A stretch of 64,000 nucleotides of DNA, taken from positions 1 to 64,000 of the forward strand of contig CAZVBQ010000005.1 in NCBI GenBank assembly GCA_964625575.1, in the 5' to 3' direction. Shown here piece by piece: positions 43,564 to 54,000 of this stretch (the stretch's first letter is position 1; the number at the start of each line of letters is the position of its first letter). Made by a program: the position numbers and the translations under genes. The stretch comes from UTCHB3 sp964625575 (GTDB taxonomy: Bacteria > Bacteroidota > Ignavibacteria > Ignavibacteriales > Ignavibacteriaceae). The notes beneath the pieces were generated by a model. It was given only the letters and a program-made list of their open reading frames with translations, was not told where the DNA came from and ran no database searches.

Positions 43564-46500
43564 ATGAAGATCACACGACTTTTTACGAAGACAGATCAGA
43601 ATGGTAAAAACAGTATAACGTATGTTCCGCGGAACTCGGAGATCAGGAATCCGGATGGAAAACTGATCTTTGGGATGCAGAACATTTTGGTACCATCAAC
43701 ATGGTCGCAGGTGGCGGTGGATATCCTCGCTCAGAAATATTTCAGAAAAGCAGGAGTACCGAAGTTACTGAAAAGGGTGGCCGAGGAAGGTGTGCCCGAA
43801 TGGCTTCAACCATCCGTTCCGGACAGCGAAAACCTTGCTAAATTGCCTGAAAACGAAAGATTTACGTCGGAAAGCGACTCCCGGCAGGTCTTCCACCGCC
43901 TCGCGGGAAACTGGGCCTACTGGGCATGGAAAGCCGGCTACTTCAATGGTGAGGAAGACGCGAAAGCCTACTACGATGAAATGTTTTACATGCTCGCCAA
44001 TCAGATGGCCGCGCCCAACTCGCCACAGTGGTTTAACACCGGGCTTAACTGGGCTTATGGCATAAGCGGCCCCTCACAGGGACACTTTTATGTGGATTAC
44101 CAGTCAGGTGAACTTGTCGCTTCTGATGATGCCTACACCCATCCCCAACCGCACGCGTGCTTTATCCAGTCGATCGGCGACGATCTTGTGAACGATGGTG
44201 GTATCATGGATCTTTGGGTTCGTGAAGCAAGGCTTTTTAAATATGGTTCCGGAACAGGCACCAATTTCAGCAAGATCCGTGGAGCGGATGAGCCACTAAG
44301 CGGTGGCGGAAAATCTTCAGGTTTGATGTCATTTCTAAAGATCGGCGACAGATCTGCCGGAGCGATTAAGTCGGGCGGCACAACGAGAAGGGCTGCCAAG
44401 ATGGTATGCCTCGATCTTGATCACCCGGATATAGAAGAATTTGTTAACTGGAAGGTGATAGAGGAGCAGAAAGTTGCCTCTTTGGTTACAGGTTCAAAGC
44501 TGAATAACCTCCACCTGAACAATATAATGAAAGCATGTTACGCGGAGCATCCTGAAAATGACAGGTTCAATCCAAAGCTTAACATGAAGTTGCAGAAAGC
44601 GGTGATAGAGGCAAAGAAGGCACTGATCCCGAACAATTACATTGAACGGGTGATCCAGCTCGCGAAACTTGGCTACACTTCGATTGAATTTCCGATCTAT
44701 GATACCGATTGGAATTCGGAAGCATATACCACTGTCTCGGGACAGAACTCGAACAATTCAGTGCGCATTCCGAACGATTTCATGAACTCTGTACTTGAAG
44801 ATGGTAACTGGAATCTTTATTGGAGAACCGAGAAGAAAAAAGCAAAAAAAGAAGGAAGGGCTCCAAAACCGGCGAAAACCCTCCGTGCCCGCGACTTGTG
44901 GGAAGAGATATCGCTTGCGGCTTGGAACTGCGCCGATCCGGGGCTTCAATTCCACACCACCATCAACGAGTGGCATACATGCCCTGAAGATGGCGAGATC
45001 AACGCTTCGAACCCCTGCAGCGAGTATATGTTCCTCGATGATACCGCGTGCAACCTGGCCTCAATGAACCTTCTAAAGTTTTACGACGCTGAAAAGAACA
45101 AGTTTAACATCAAGGCATACCGCCACGCTGCCCGACTCTGGACCATGACCCTCGAAACCAGCGTGCTGATGGCACAGTTCCCAAGCAAGGAGATAGCACA
45201 ACTCAGCCACGATTTCAGAACACTTGGACTTGGCTACGCGAACCTCGGTGCCCTTCTGATGCAGCAGGGTATACCGTACGACAGCGAAGAAGCAATTGCA
45301 ATTGCCGGTGCAATAACCGCGATCATGCACTTTTCTGCCTACGCCACAAGCGCGGAAATGGCGAAAGAGTTCGGCACTTTCTCCGGTTTTGAGAGAAACA
45401 GGGAGCACATGCTTCGCGTTATCAGGAACCACAGACGTGCCGCTTATAACGAAGCCGTGGAAGATTATGAAGGTCTTTCGATCACCCCGATGGGTATTGA
45501 TCCCGCGAAATGCCCCGCCGATCTGCTTGAGGCTGCCCGGCAGGATGCCGATTGCGCCCTCGAGCTTGGTACAAAACACGGCTTCCGTAACGCCCAGGTG
45601 ACGGTTATCGCTCCTACCGGAACGATCGGTATCCTGATGGACTGCGACACAACCGGGGTTGAGCCTGATTTTGCTTTGGTTAAATTCAAGAAACTTGCCG
45701 GCGGCGGATACTTCAAAATTATCAACCAGTCGGTTCCTCCGGCATTAAAACGACTTGGTTACACACAGAACGAGATAGATGAGATCATCAAATACGCTGT
45801 TGGCGCGGGATCACTTAAAGGTTGTCCTTATATCAACGCGGCGTCACTTCGTTCAAAAGGTTTTACAGAGGAGGCGATCTCGATTGTTGAAGCGCAGATG
45901 CCTTCGGTGTTTGATATTTCCTTCGCCTTCAACAAATACACACTCGGGGTCGATTTCCTGAAGGGACTCGGTATCCCGGAAGATGAAATGGACTCACCCG
46001 ATTTCAATCTCCTCAAAAAACTTGGTTTCTCACGTCAGGAGATCTCATCCGCCAACGATTACGTCTGCGGAACGATGACCATTGAAGGCGCTCCATCGCT
46101 TAAAGTTGAGCATTATCCTGTATTTGATACCGCTAACAAGTGCGGCAAGAAAGGCACCCGCTTCCTTAAGGCGATGGCACACATAAAGATGATGGCGGCT
46201 GCCCAGCCGTTCATATCCGGCGCCATTTCCAAGACCATCAACCTCCCTTATCAGGCGACGGTTGACGATGTGAAGGATGCTTACCTCCAGTCATGGAAAC
46301 TCTGCCTCAAAGCGAACGCTCTTTATCGTGATGGTTCAAAACTTTCACAACCCCTCAACTCCCTTGTTGATGACGACATGCAGGATATTTACGAGGCACA
46401 AGAAGAGAACAACATCGTTAAAGTTGCCGAAAGGATCATTCACAGGTACATCGCGAAGAGAAGGAGACTCCCCGATCGCAGAAAGGGTTACACCCAAAAA

Positions 46501-47142
46501 GCGAAGATCAACGGGCAGTCACTCTACATCAGAACCGGAGAGTATGACAACGGTCAGCTCGGTGAGATATTCATCGACATGCACCGCGAGGGAGCGACTG
46601 TAAGAAGTCTTCTTAACAGCTTCGCCATTTCAATCTCACTCGGGCTGCAGCACGGCGTGCCACTCGAAGAGTTCGTTGACGCGTTCGTATTTACCCGGTT
46701 CGACCCGTCAGGTGTTGTTACCGGAAACCAGAGGATCAAGTTCTCAACCTCGGTTATCGACTACATCTTCCGTGAGCTCGCGGTAACATATCTTAACAGA
46801 TACGACCTCGCCCACGTAAGCGCCGATGACCTGCTCTCTTCAACAAAAATGAACAAATCCAACGAGGAGTTTGAAAGTGAAGAGCTGATCAGCGAGAGCC
46901 TCTACGAGACAGGTGGAGCCAACGCGGTGGAATACAATTCGAAACTCTCCACATCGAACACAAAGGAGACAACCTCGAAATTCCTGAACACCACTTCCAA
47001 TGCCGTCAAGATCCAGGTCGAGAGGGCGAGGGAAAAAGGTTACACAGGCGATATCTGCACAGAGTGCAACAGTATGACCATGGTCAGAAACGGCACCTGC
47101 CTTAAGTGCATGACCTGCGGATCAACCAGCGGTTGCAGCTGA
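43564..47142 (+). CDS. nrdJ: Adenosylcobalamin-dependent ribonucleotide reductase (class II)
   Basis: A 1192-residue enzyme that makes deoxyribonucleotides using coenzyme B12 and so works with or without oxygen. The barrel shows the active-site cysteine in HACFIQS, the NPCSEYMFLDDTACNLASMN motif (Asn, thiyl Cys and Glu), and APTGTIGILMDCDTTGVEP. The C-terminal 50 residues carry a cysteine cluster (CTECNSM, CLKCMTC, GCS) for zinc binding or active-site re-reduction. No ATP cone is obvious at the N-terminus. The length fits the large NrdJ family. Confidence 0.97.
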   Translation: MKITRLFTKTDQNGKNSITYVPRNSEIRNPDGKLIFGMQNILVPSTWSQVAVDILAQKYFRKAGVPKLLKRVAEEGVPEWLQPSVPDSENLAKLPENERFTSESDSRQVFHRLAGNWAYWAWKAGYFNGEEDAKAYYDEMFYMLANQMAAPNSPQWFNTGLNWAYGISGPSQGHFYVDYQSGELVASDDAYTHPQPHACFIQSIGDDLVNDGGIMDLWVREARLFKYGSGTGTNFSKIRGADEPLSGGGKSSGLMSFLKIGDRSAGAIKSGGTTRRAAKMVCLDLDHPDIEEFVNWKVIEEQKVASLVTGSKLNNLHLNNIMKACYAEHPENDRFNPKLNMKLQKAVIEAKKALIPNNYIERVIQLAKLGYTSIEFPIYDTDWNSEAYTTVSGQNSNNSVRIPNDFMNSVLEDGNWNLYWRTEKKKAKKEGRAPKPAKTLRARDLWEEISLAAWNCADPGLQFHTTINEWHTCPEDGEINASNPCSEYMFLDDTACNLASMNLLKFYDAEKNKFNIKAYRHAARLWTMTLETSVLMAQFPSKEIAQLSHDFRTLGLGYANLGALLMQQGIPYDSEEAIAIAGAITAIMHFSAYATSAEMAKEFGTFSGFERNREHMLRVIRNHRRAAYNEAVEDYEGLSITPMGIDPAKCPADLLEAARQDADCALELGTKHGFRNAQVTVIAPTGTIGILMDCDTTGVEPDFALVKFKKLAGGGYFKIINQSVPPALKRLGYTQNEIDEIIKYAVGAGSLKGCPYINAASLRSKGFTEEAISIVEAQMPSVFDISFAFNKYTLGVDFLKGLGIPEDEMDSPDFNLLKKLGFSRQEISSANDYVCGTMTIEGAPSLKVEHYPVFDTANKCGKKGTRFLKAMAHIKMMAAAQPFISGAISKTINLPYQATVDDVKDAYLQSWKLCLKANALYRDGSKLSQPLNSLVDDDMQDIYEAQEENNIVKVAERIIHRYIAKRRRLPDRRKGYTQKAKINGQSLYIRTGEYDNGQLGEIFIDMHREGATVRSLLNSFAISISLGLQHGVPLEEFVDAFVFTRFDPSGVVTGNQRIKFSTSVIDYIFRELAVTYLNRYDLAHVSADDLLSSTKMNKSNEEFESEELISESLYETGGANAVEYNSKLSTSNTKETTSKFLNTTSNAVKIQVERAREKGYTGDICTECNSMTMVRNGTCLKCMTCGSTSGCS

Positions 47143-47161
47143 CATTAATCAGAATGTGGAT

Positions 47162-47193
47162 CAAAAAGCTCCGGTGCCCCCGGAGCTTTTTTT
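47162..47193 (+). terminator. Terminator after nrdJ
   Basis: An 8-bp G/C-rich stem AGCTCCGG (47167-47174) pairs with CCGGAGCT (47180-47187) around loop TGCCC. It is flanked by A5 before and seven T's after, so it could work in both directions. Confidence 0.92.
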
Positions 47194-47309
47194 ATGGTCC
47201 AACCACTCCATGACTCTGTGACTCCTTTACTCCACTACTTTTATCAAAATTAAACTTTTTGTTGATAAATTGCATTTGTTAAAAGTAGATTTATCAATAA
47301 ACGGACCAA

Positions 47310-48578
47310 ATGTTTTCAATTGTAGTTTCGGTTGTTCTTGTTTTTGTGCTCGGCATGCTTGTCACTTTGGCGGAGACCGTGTTGCTTGCATATCCGGAGG
47401 ATGAAAAGGCGGGGGATGAAGATCCGAATGTAGAGAAAGTCGAGCGTTTTCAAGGTCCGTCCCGGAATATTAATGAGACCGCTGAAATTCTCCGTTACGC
47501 GATCTTTTCAGTCGGGTTGATCATTATCGAGAGCTTTCTGCTCGATTACCTGCACGATATCGGGATCAACATCCATGGATATGGATGGTGGTTTCCGGTT
47601 GTGATCTCCTCGGTGCCGGTGGCATCGCTCTTCTGGCTGTTTGCCATCTATATCCCGCGTGGATTCGGTGAAAAATACGCCAGGAATCTCGTGCCGTTCA
47701 TCTACTACATCCTTTTATTCATCGATCTCACCGGCAGAATTTTCACTACCACCCTCAAAACGATCGCGAAACCATTTCTTAAACCCTTTGGTGCCGAGCC
47801 CAACTACTCTATAACTTTGGTATCAGAGGAGCACATCAAAAAACTTCTTGATGCCGGACTCGAAAAAGGGGAACTGGAGGAGGAAGAGCACGAGATACTT
47901 GAAAACGTGCTTGAGTTTCGCGACCTGACAGCTTACGACGTGATGATCCCCAGAACTGAGATGGCAGCGGTTGAACTGACCGGCGACCCAGAGGTTGATT
48001 TCAAAGCTGTGATCCGGACAGGCTACAATTCTGTGCCCATCTTTGAAGACTCTCTCGACAATATCACCGGGATAGTTAACGTAAAAGAACTGATGCGTTA
48101 TTACATCATCAATAACGACTATGAAATTAAAAGGGCGATCAGACCCGCTTATTTTGTTCCGGAGACCAAATATATTTCAGAGATTCTTAAGGAAATGCAG
48201 CTTAAAGGAATTCGCGCCGCCATTGTTGCCGATGAATATGGAGGAACAGAGGGGATCATAAAACTTGAGGATATTCTTGGAGAGATAGTGGGTGATATAA
48301 CATATCAGCCGGATGGTGAGCCTGCTGAAATTTCTGCGATGCCCGACGGTTCATGGATCGTGCTCGGGAACACGAGTATCACCGACCTGAACGATCACTT
48401 TGAGAGTGATTTTCCTGAATCGGAGGAGTATACCACACTCGCCGGATTCGTTTCGGATATCACAGGGAAGATACTAAATCCGGGAGACAAGGTAAGCTAC
48501 GAAGGGTACACCATCGAGCTTACCAAGCGCGTTAAAAACAAAATGGCCGAGTTCAGGCTAACGAAGCGACCGGCTTAA
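47310..48578 (+). CDS. CNNM/HlyC-CorC family transporter-like protein
   Basis: A 422-residue membrane protein. A CNNM-type domain with about four spans (within residues 1-150) is followed by paired CBS domains (about 205-325, with DVMIPRTEMAA and VPIFEDSLDNITGIV) and a CorC/HlyC domain (about 335-418). Members of this family are linked to magnesium or cobalt export; the substrate here is unknown. Its last 26 bases overlap the end of the opposite-strand kinase. Confidence 0.92.
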   Translation: MFSIVVSVVLVFVLGMLVTLAETVLLAYPEDEKAGDEDPNVEKVERFQGPSRNINETAEILRYAIFSVGLIIIESFLLDYLHDIGINIHGYGWWFPVVISSVPVASLFWLFAIYIPRGFGEKYARNLVPFIYYILLFIDLTGRIFTTTLKTIAKPFLKPFGAEPNYSITLVSEEHIKKLLDAGLEKGELEEEEHEILENVLEFRDLTAYDVMIPRTEMAAVELTGDPEVDFKAVIRTGYNSVPIFEDSLDNITGIVNVKELMRYYIINNDYEIKRAIRPAYFVPETKYISEILKEMQLKGIRAAIVADEYGGTEGIIKLEDILGEIVGDITYQPDGEPAEISAMPDGSWIVLGNTSITDLNDHFESDFPESEEYTTLAGFVSDITGKILNPGDKVSYEGYTIELTKRVKNKMAEFRLTKRPA

Positions 48579-50514
48579 CCACATCGCCGATCAGTTTTAC
48601 CAATTCGCTACTGCTGAAGGGTTTTGAAAGGTAATGGCTGCATCCCTGAGATAGGAACATCTCCTTGTCACCGGGCAGGGCGAGTGCCGTAAGCGCTATT
48701 ATAGGCGTGTCACGGTAATTTTCCATTTCACGGAGCCTTTTTGTCAGCTCAATGCCGTTCATCCCGGGTCCGAGGTTGATATCAACTAAAAATCCGTCAT
48801 ATCTGTTGCCCGATGCGAGCTCGAGTGCCACTTCAGCAGAAGCGACCGCGTCGAGCTGAGCCACCTTCCCAAGAGTAAAAGATATCAGATCGCGATTTAG
48901 CTTTTCATCTTCCACATACAGGATTTTAGGTTTAATATCAACGGATTGCTGCAACCGGTCGTTCTCTTGCACCGGGTCGGTTCCATTTTCAAGCGTTGGA
49001 ATTCTTTCACCCTGAACGGCAGGAAGTGTCAGTGTAAATGTAGAACCTTTCCCTTTTTCGCTTTGAAGGTCGATCTTTCCGCCCATTTTTTCGATGAATC
49101 TTTTAGTTATGGTAAGCCCCAACCCGGTTCCTTCATAACCTCTGTTCATCCCCTCGCTTTCCTGCCTGAACTCTTCCCAGATCATTTTGTAGTTTTTCTC
49201 GCTGATCCCGATGCCTGTGTCAACCACAGCTATATCGATGAGGTACTCACCATTCCTTATCCTGTTTGAAACATGAAGCTTCACCGATCCGGCTGTGGTG
49301 AACTTGAAAGCGTTATCGAGCAGGTGGTTCAATACCTGACGGAACAATTGCGGATCGATCATCGCGACGGTCTTGTCTGCAGATATGACGGTTTTGAAGC
49401 CGAGTCCCTTGTCTTCAGCGATGCTGGAATAATACGAGTCGATTTTTTCAAGAATCTCCTTAAGATCGGTCCTTTCCGGCTTCGTTTTAAATGACTCGCT
49501 TTCTAATTTGGAGAGATCAAGAATAGAGTTGAGAGTGTGTCCAAGTCTCTGACCGGAAAGAAGAATTTTCTCGAGCAGTTCCTTCTGATCAGAATCGATT
49601 GCCGTGGTCATCAAAAGTTCAGTATAGCCAAGTATACCCGTGAGCGGTGTCCTTATTTCATGGCTCATATTCCGCAGGAAGTGCGACTTTAGATTGCTTA
49701 GTTCTTCCGATCTTTCCTTTGCTTCTATCAACCCGGCTTCAAACTTTTTTCTTTCGGAGATGTCAACCGCTATAAGCACAGCGCCGTTAATCTTCCCGTC
49801 GTTGTCTTTCATCATTGAGCCGGAGAGGATCACAGGTTTTTCACTCCCGTCTTTGGCGATCAGCACGGTTTCCTTGCCGGGTGTGCATGCCTCGCCTGAC
49901 TCGGTAATTGTTCTGTACCAGTCACTAAATGTATTTTCACGGAAGAATTGCCTGATTGACAATTCAGACATTTCATCAGGGGTGAAGCCAAGCATTCTGC
50001 ATGCCGAAAGATTCGCGCGGGTGATCCTTCCTTCGAGATCGATCACGATCAAAGAATCACTTATGGCTCCCACGACACTTTCGAGGTAATTTTTGGAATG
50101 TTCGATCTTCAGACTCTCGCGGAGGAGTTCTTTCTGCCTGTCAAGTTCAAGAAAAATTTCCACTTTTCTAATGAGGTAGTACGGGTTGAATGGCTTGGTC
50201 ATGAAATCGACGGCGCCCGACTCATAGCCCCTGAAAACATGGTACTCATCGGAATAAACCGCGGAAAGGAAGATAACAGGGAGTGATTCAGTTTTCTTCT
50301 CACCTCTTATATATTCAGCCAGCTCATAGCCGTCCATCACGGGCATTTGAACATCAATAATGGCAAGGGCGAAATCGTGGTTCAGAATGGCGATCAGGGC
50401 ATCGTTTCCGCTTGACGCGCGTATAACGGTTACCTGAAGCCCGGCAAGAACCCTTTCAAGGGAGATCAGGTTAGCCTCGATATCATCTACAATAAGTATT
50501 TTTTGTCGTGTCAT
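48553..50514 (-). CDS. Hybrid sensor histidine kinase, REC-PAS-HisKA-HATPase-REC
   Basis: A 653-residue soluble kinase. The N-terminal receiver (3-125) has Asp54, and a PAS domain (about 145-260) follows. HisKA has His286 in NMSHEIRTPL. HATPase (about 385-500) has DTGIGI and GTGLGL. The C-terminal receiver (about 530-650) has Asp579. With no membrane spans, it probably takes its input from a phosphorylated partner through the first receiver. Its start overlaps cheB by 32 bases, so it belongs to the same signalling operon. Confidence 0.95.
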   Translation of the reverse strand: MTRQKILIVDDIEANLISLERVLAGLQVTVIRASSGNDALIAILNHDFALAIIDVQMPVMDGYELAEYIRGEKKTESLPVIFLSAVYSDEYHVFRGYESGAVDFMTKPFNPYYLIRKVEIFLELDRQKELLRESLKIEHSKNYLESVVGAISDSLIVIDLEGRITRANLSACRMLGFTPDEMSELSIRQFFRENTFSDWYRTITESGEACTPGKETVLIAKDGSEKPVILSGSMMKDNDGKINGAVLIAVDISERKKFEAGLIEAKERSEELSNLKSHFLRNMSHEIRTPLTGILGYTELLMTTAIDSDQKELLEKILLSGQRLGHTLNSILDLSKLESESFKTKPERTDLKEILEKIDSYYSSIAEDKGLGFKTVISADKTVAMIDPQLFRQVLNHLLDNAFKFTTAGSVKLHVSNRIRNGEYLIDIAVVDTGIGISEKNYKMIWEEFRQESEGMNRGYEGTGLGLTITKRFIEKMGGKIDLQSEKGKGSTFTLTLPAVQGERIPTLENGTDPVQENDRLQQSVDIKPKILYVEDEKLNRDLISFTLGKVAQLDAVASAEVALELASGNRYDGFLVDINLGPGMNGIELTKRLREMENYRDTPIIALTALALPGDKEMFLSQGCSHYLSKPFSSSELVKLIGDVVKPVASLA

Positions 50515-51097
50515 TGGTTTTGTGTCGGTTAATAACCTTATCCCCGGTTAACTCGATGATCTTTGCGATGATCATTTCCGGGGATAGTACAAGTTTAATC
50601 CTGCCCGTATTTATAGCCGATTGCGGCATGAACGGGAATTCTGCCTTTTCCGGGTCCTGGGCAATGGTAAGGCCTCCCAGTTCTGCAATGGTAACAATCC
50701 CTTTCGCGCCGTCACTGTTTGCGCCTGTAAGAATTATACCTGTCAGTTCTTCACGGTAAACCCTTGCTGCCGACTCAAAAAGAACATCGATCGAAGGTCT
50801 TGAGTAATTCACTTTCGCGTCTGTTGAAAGTGACAAATAATCCATATTTTCCACCATCAAGTGATAATTGGGCGGTGCAACATAGCAACAGCCGGGGAGT
50901 ATTTCAGTCTTGTCTTCCGCCTCGAAAACATGCATTTTGGTGACTTCCTGCAAGAGAACCGGGAGAAGGTGCTCACCGGAACTGGAAGAATGCTGAACGA
51001 TGAACACAGGCACAGGAAGTTCCGCGGGGAGCCCTGAGATCAGAGCCTGCAGGGCGTTCAATCCGCCCGCCGAAGCACCGATAACTATCGCTTTCAC
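50483..51097 (-). CDS. CheB-type protein-glutamate methylesterase domain, no receiver
   Basis: A 204-residue CheB catalytic domain. The triad can be placed at Ser9 (GASAGG), His36 (VQHSSSS) and Asp129 (GANSDGAKG), with spacing like that in Salmonella CheB. The N-terminal receiver of chemotaxis CheB is absent. It starts at GTG 51097, overlapping the upstream kinase-CheR gene by four bases. In related operons this CheB type travels with CheR and hybrid kinases and is not tied to flagellar chemotaxis. Confidence 0.93.
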   Translation of the reverse strand: MKAIVIGASAGGLNALQALISGLPAELPVPVFIVQHSSSSGEHLLPVLLQEVTKMHVFEAEDKTEILPGCCYVAPPNYHLMVENMDYLSLSTDAKVNYSRPSIDVLFESAARVYREELTGIILTGANSDGAKGIVTIAELGGLTIAQDPEKAEFPFMPQSAINTGRIKLVLSPEMIIAKIIELTGDKVINRHKTNDTTKNTYCR

Positions 51098-54000
51098 CGG
51101 CTGCTTTCCACTCTTTCAGAGGTTGCGTATTTTTTTCTGAAAATTCGTTCCCTGTCGTCGATCACCTGGAAATCGTTGACCACGCTGCTATACCGGAGTG
51201 ATTCCTTGTTCCCGAGGCAAAGATAACCACCCTGGATCAGACTGTTGCTGAACAACTCGAGCACCCTGTTCTGAAGATCCTTGTTAAAGTAGATCAACAC
51301 GTTTCTGCACAATATGAGCTGCATTTCACCAAAGATACCATCGAGAACGAGATTATGATTCGCGAATGTGATGTTCTTCCTGAGATCTTTTGACAGTGTT
51401 ACCGAGTGTGTACCCGCGGTAAAATAGGTTGAGAACGGATTAACGCCTCCTGACGCCTGGTAAGAGGCGATGTACTGTTTCATGTCGTCGATCCTGTAAA
51501 TACCCGCGCTCGCGATCTCGAGTGCTGAATCGTTGAAGTCAGTGGCGAAGATAGTGCACCGGTCGTATATCCCCGCTTCCTTTAGCATGATGGCAGTTGA
51601 ATATACCTCTTCGCGTGTCAGATCCATGCCGGTGTAAACGATAACCGGTGGCAGAGTTAGCTGGTTTTCATCGATGAAGTGGAGGAGTTCGAAACCCGTC
51701 ATATCGGGCAAACCAAGATCAAGTATCACTAGATCGTACATGCGCGTCTGTAATTCCTCGATGGCTTTTGCCCCGGTTCCAACGGAGTTTATGCGTACGT
51801 CGTTACCACCGATCAGTTTTGTTATGGCTGTTCGAAGTGAAGGGTCATCCTCGATGAGTAAAATGTCTTTCACGGTCTTGTCGTGGAATCCTTCCACTTT
51901 TTTAATAACTTCATCAATATCCTCTTTGCCAACCGGTTTGGTGAGGAAACCTATCGCGCCCTTCTGAAGAGCCGGTCGTGATTCTGATGAACCGGTTATA
52001 ATATGGACCGGAATGTGCCGGGTGGTTGAGTTATCTTTTAATTGTGAGAGGAGATCGAGCCCGTTCATATCAGGCAGCCCCAAGTCAAGGAGTATGCCTA
52101 TAGGTGAAAACCTGAAGACCAGTGCCATACCATCTTTACCGTTAAGCGCAATCACCGCCTTAAGCCCTTGCTCTTTGCACTCCTTGTAGAGAAGATCGGC
52201 AAATACGGGGTCATCCTCGATTATCAGAACTGTGCGGTCTGTTTGTGTGATCTCATCCCTGTCATCTTTGACCGGCATGGTACCGGGAGTGGTGGCAGTT
52301 GAAGGTTTTGATGCAACCACCACGGGATCCGGATTGAGTTCAGATTTCTTTAGAGAAGAACCGGATCCCGGATTACCCGTTGTTCGCATTACAGCCGGGG
52401 TCGCGCTCCCTTTTTGTTCAGGCGTGAAGGGGAGATAAATGGTGAAAGTTGAACCCTCACCGGGTTGGCTTTGCAGTTGAATCTCTCCGCCAAGCAGTTT
52501 CGCCCGCTCACGGGAAATTGAAAGTCCGAGACCCGTTCCGCCATATTCTCTCGAAGTGCTTCCATCAGCCTGTTGAAAAGCCTCAAAAATTATTTTCTGT
52601 TTTGCTGCCGGAATACCGATGCCTGTGTCGGTGACCGAAATCGCTACTGTCTTTTCCCGGGAGAGTCCGCTACTAAAAAGATTAACATTTTCACCCGGTC
52701 TTTCAGCTCTTACGAGAATGCTCCCTGACTCAGTGAACTTCATGGCATTAGTCAGAAGATTTTTGAGTATCTGTTCCAGCCGCATTTTGTCGGTCTCAAT
52801 CTCATGTGGAAGTCCCTCATCAATAGTGATGGTAAACTGCAATCCCTTTTTAGTGACTGCATGCTTGAAGAGTGACTCGATATTAGTGAAAACCTGCCGT
52901 AAGGTTACCTTCGCGTTGTGGAGCTCCATTTTACCTGCTTCGATCTTTGAAAGATCGAGTATCTCATTTATCAGGTTTAGAAGGTCGGCACCATTTTTAT
53001 TAATAACTGAAGCCGATTCAACCTCTTCGCGCGAGAGGTTCCCCTCTTTGTTGTCCATCAACATTTGAGAGAGGATCAGAAGGCTGTTAAGCGGGGTTCT
53101 AAGTTCATGCGACATGTTGGCGAGGAATTCCGACTTGTACTTGCTCGATCTTGCGAGTTCCTCCGCTTTTATTTCAAGTTCTTCCCGGGCGAGCTGTACT
53201 TCCGACTTCTGCCTTTGCAGGGCGACATTTTTCTCCTCGAGTTCCTCATTCATTACCTCAAGTTCCTCCTGCTGCGCCTTAAGTTTCTCCTCTGAGAGCC
53301 TCAATGCATTGGCGTGCTCCTCGAGTTCTTCATTTGCAACCCTCAGTTCTTCCTGCTGGGTCTCAAGCTTCACGTTTGAATCACGGAGTTCCTCACCTTG
53401 GATCTGGAGTTCCTCCGCGAGATCGCGAGCCCTTTTAAGCGATATCTCCAGTTCGGTCTTTGCCAATGCTGACTCGATCGTCACACCGATGGTCTCCGAA
53501 GCAGATTCAAGGAACCTGAGCGTGGCGTCACTTATCCCCTCATCAAACAGCCCTGCCTCTATAATTCCGACCACCTTGTTCTTGCTTCTCAAGGGAAGAA
53601 GGAGAATTGAGCGCGGCGACATTTCGCCTGTACCCGATGAGATATTGAAGTAGTTCTCATCGATACCGGTGACAACCTTGATCTCATTTTTATGGACATA
53701 TTCTCCTGTTATTTTCTCCCTCATACTGAACGATTTAAGCACGGTTTCAGCATCCGGAAGACCAAATCCACCCACAGGTTTCAATATCTGACTGTTCCCC
53801 TCCCTGATGTATAGCGCGATTACCCCGGCGTTCAGATAATCCGCCAGAAACGCGCAAATTTTTTCAACCAGAGGATCAAGCCCCGAGACCTCCCTGGTAA
53901 TTTTTCCGAGCGAGTTCAATCCCGTTTTTATCCGGTCAGTTGCTTCTGATTCGGCAGAGTACTCTCTCAGGTAACCTGTAACTTTGTTCAGCTCCACCGC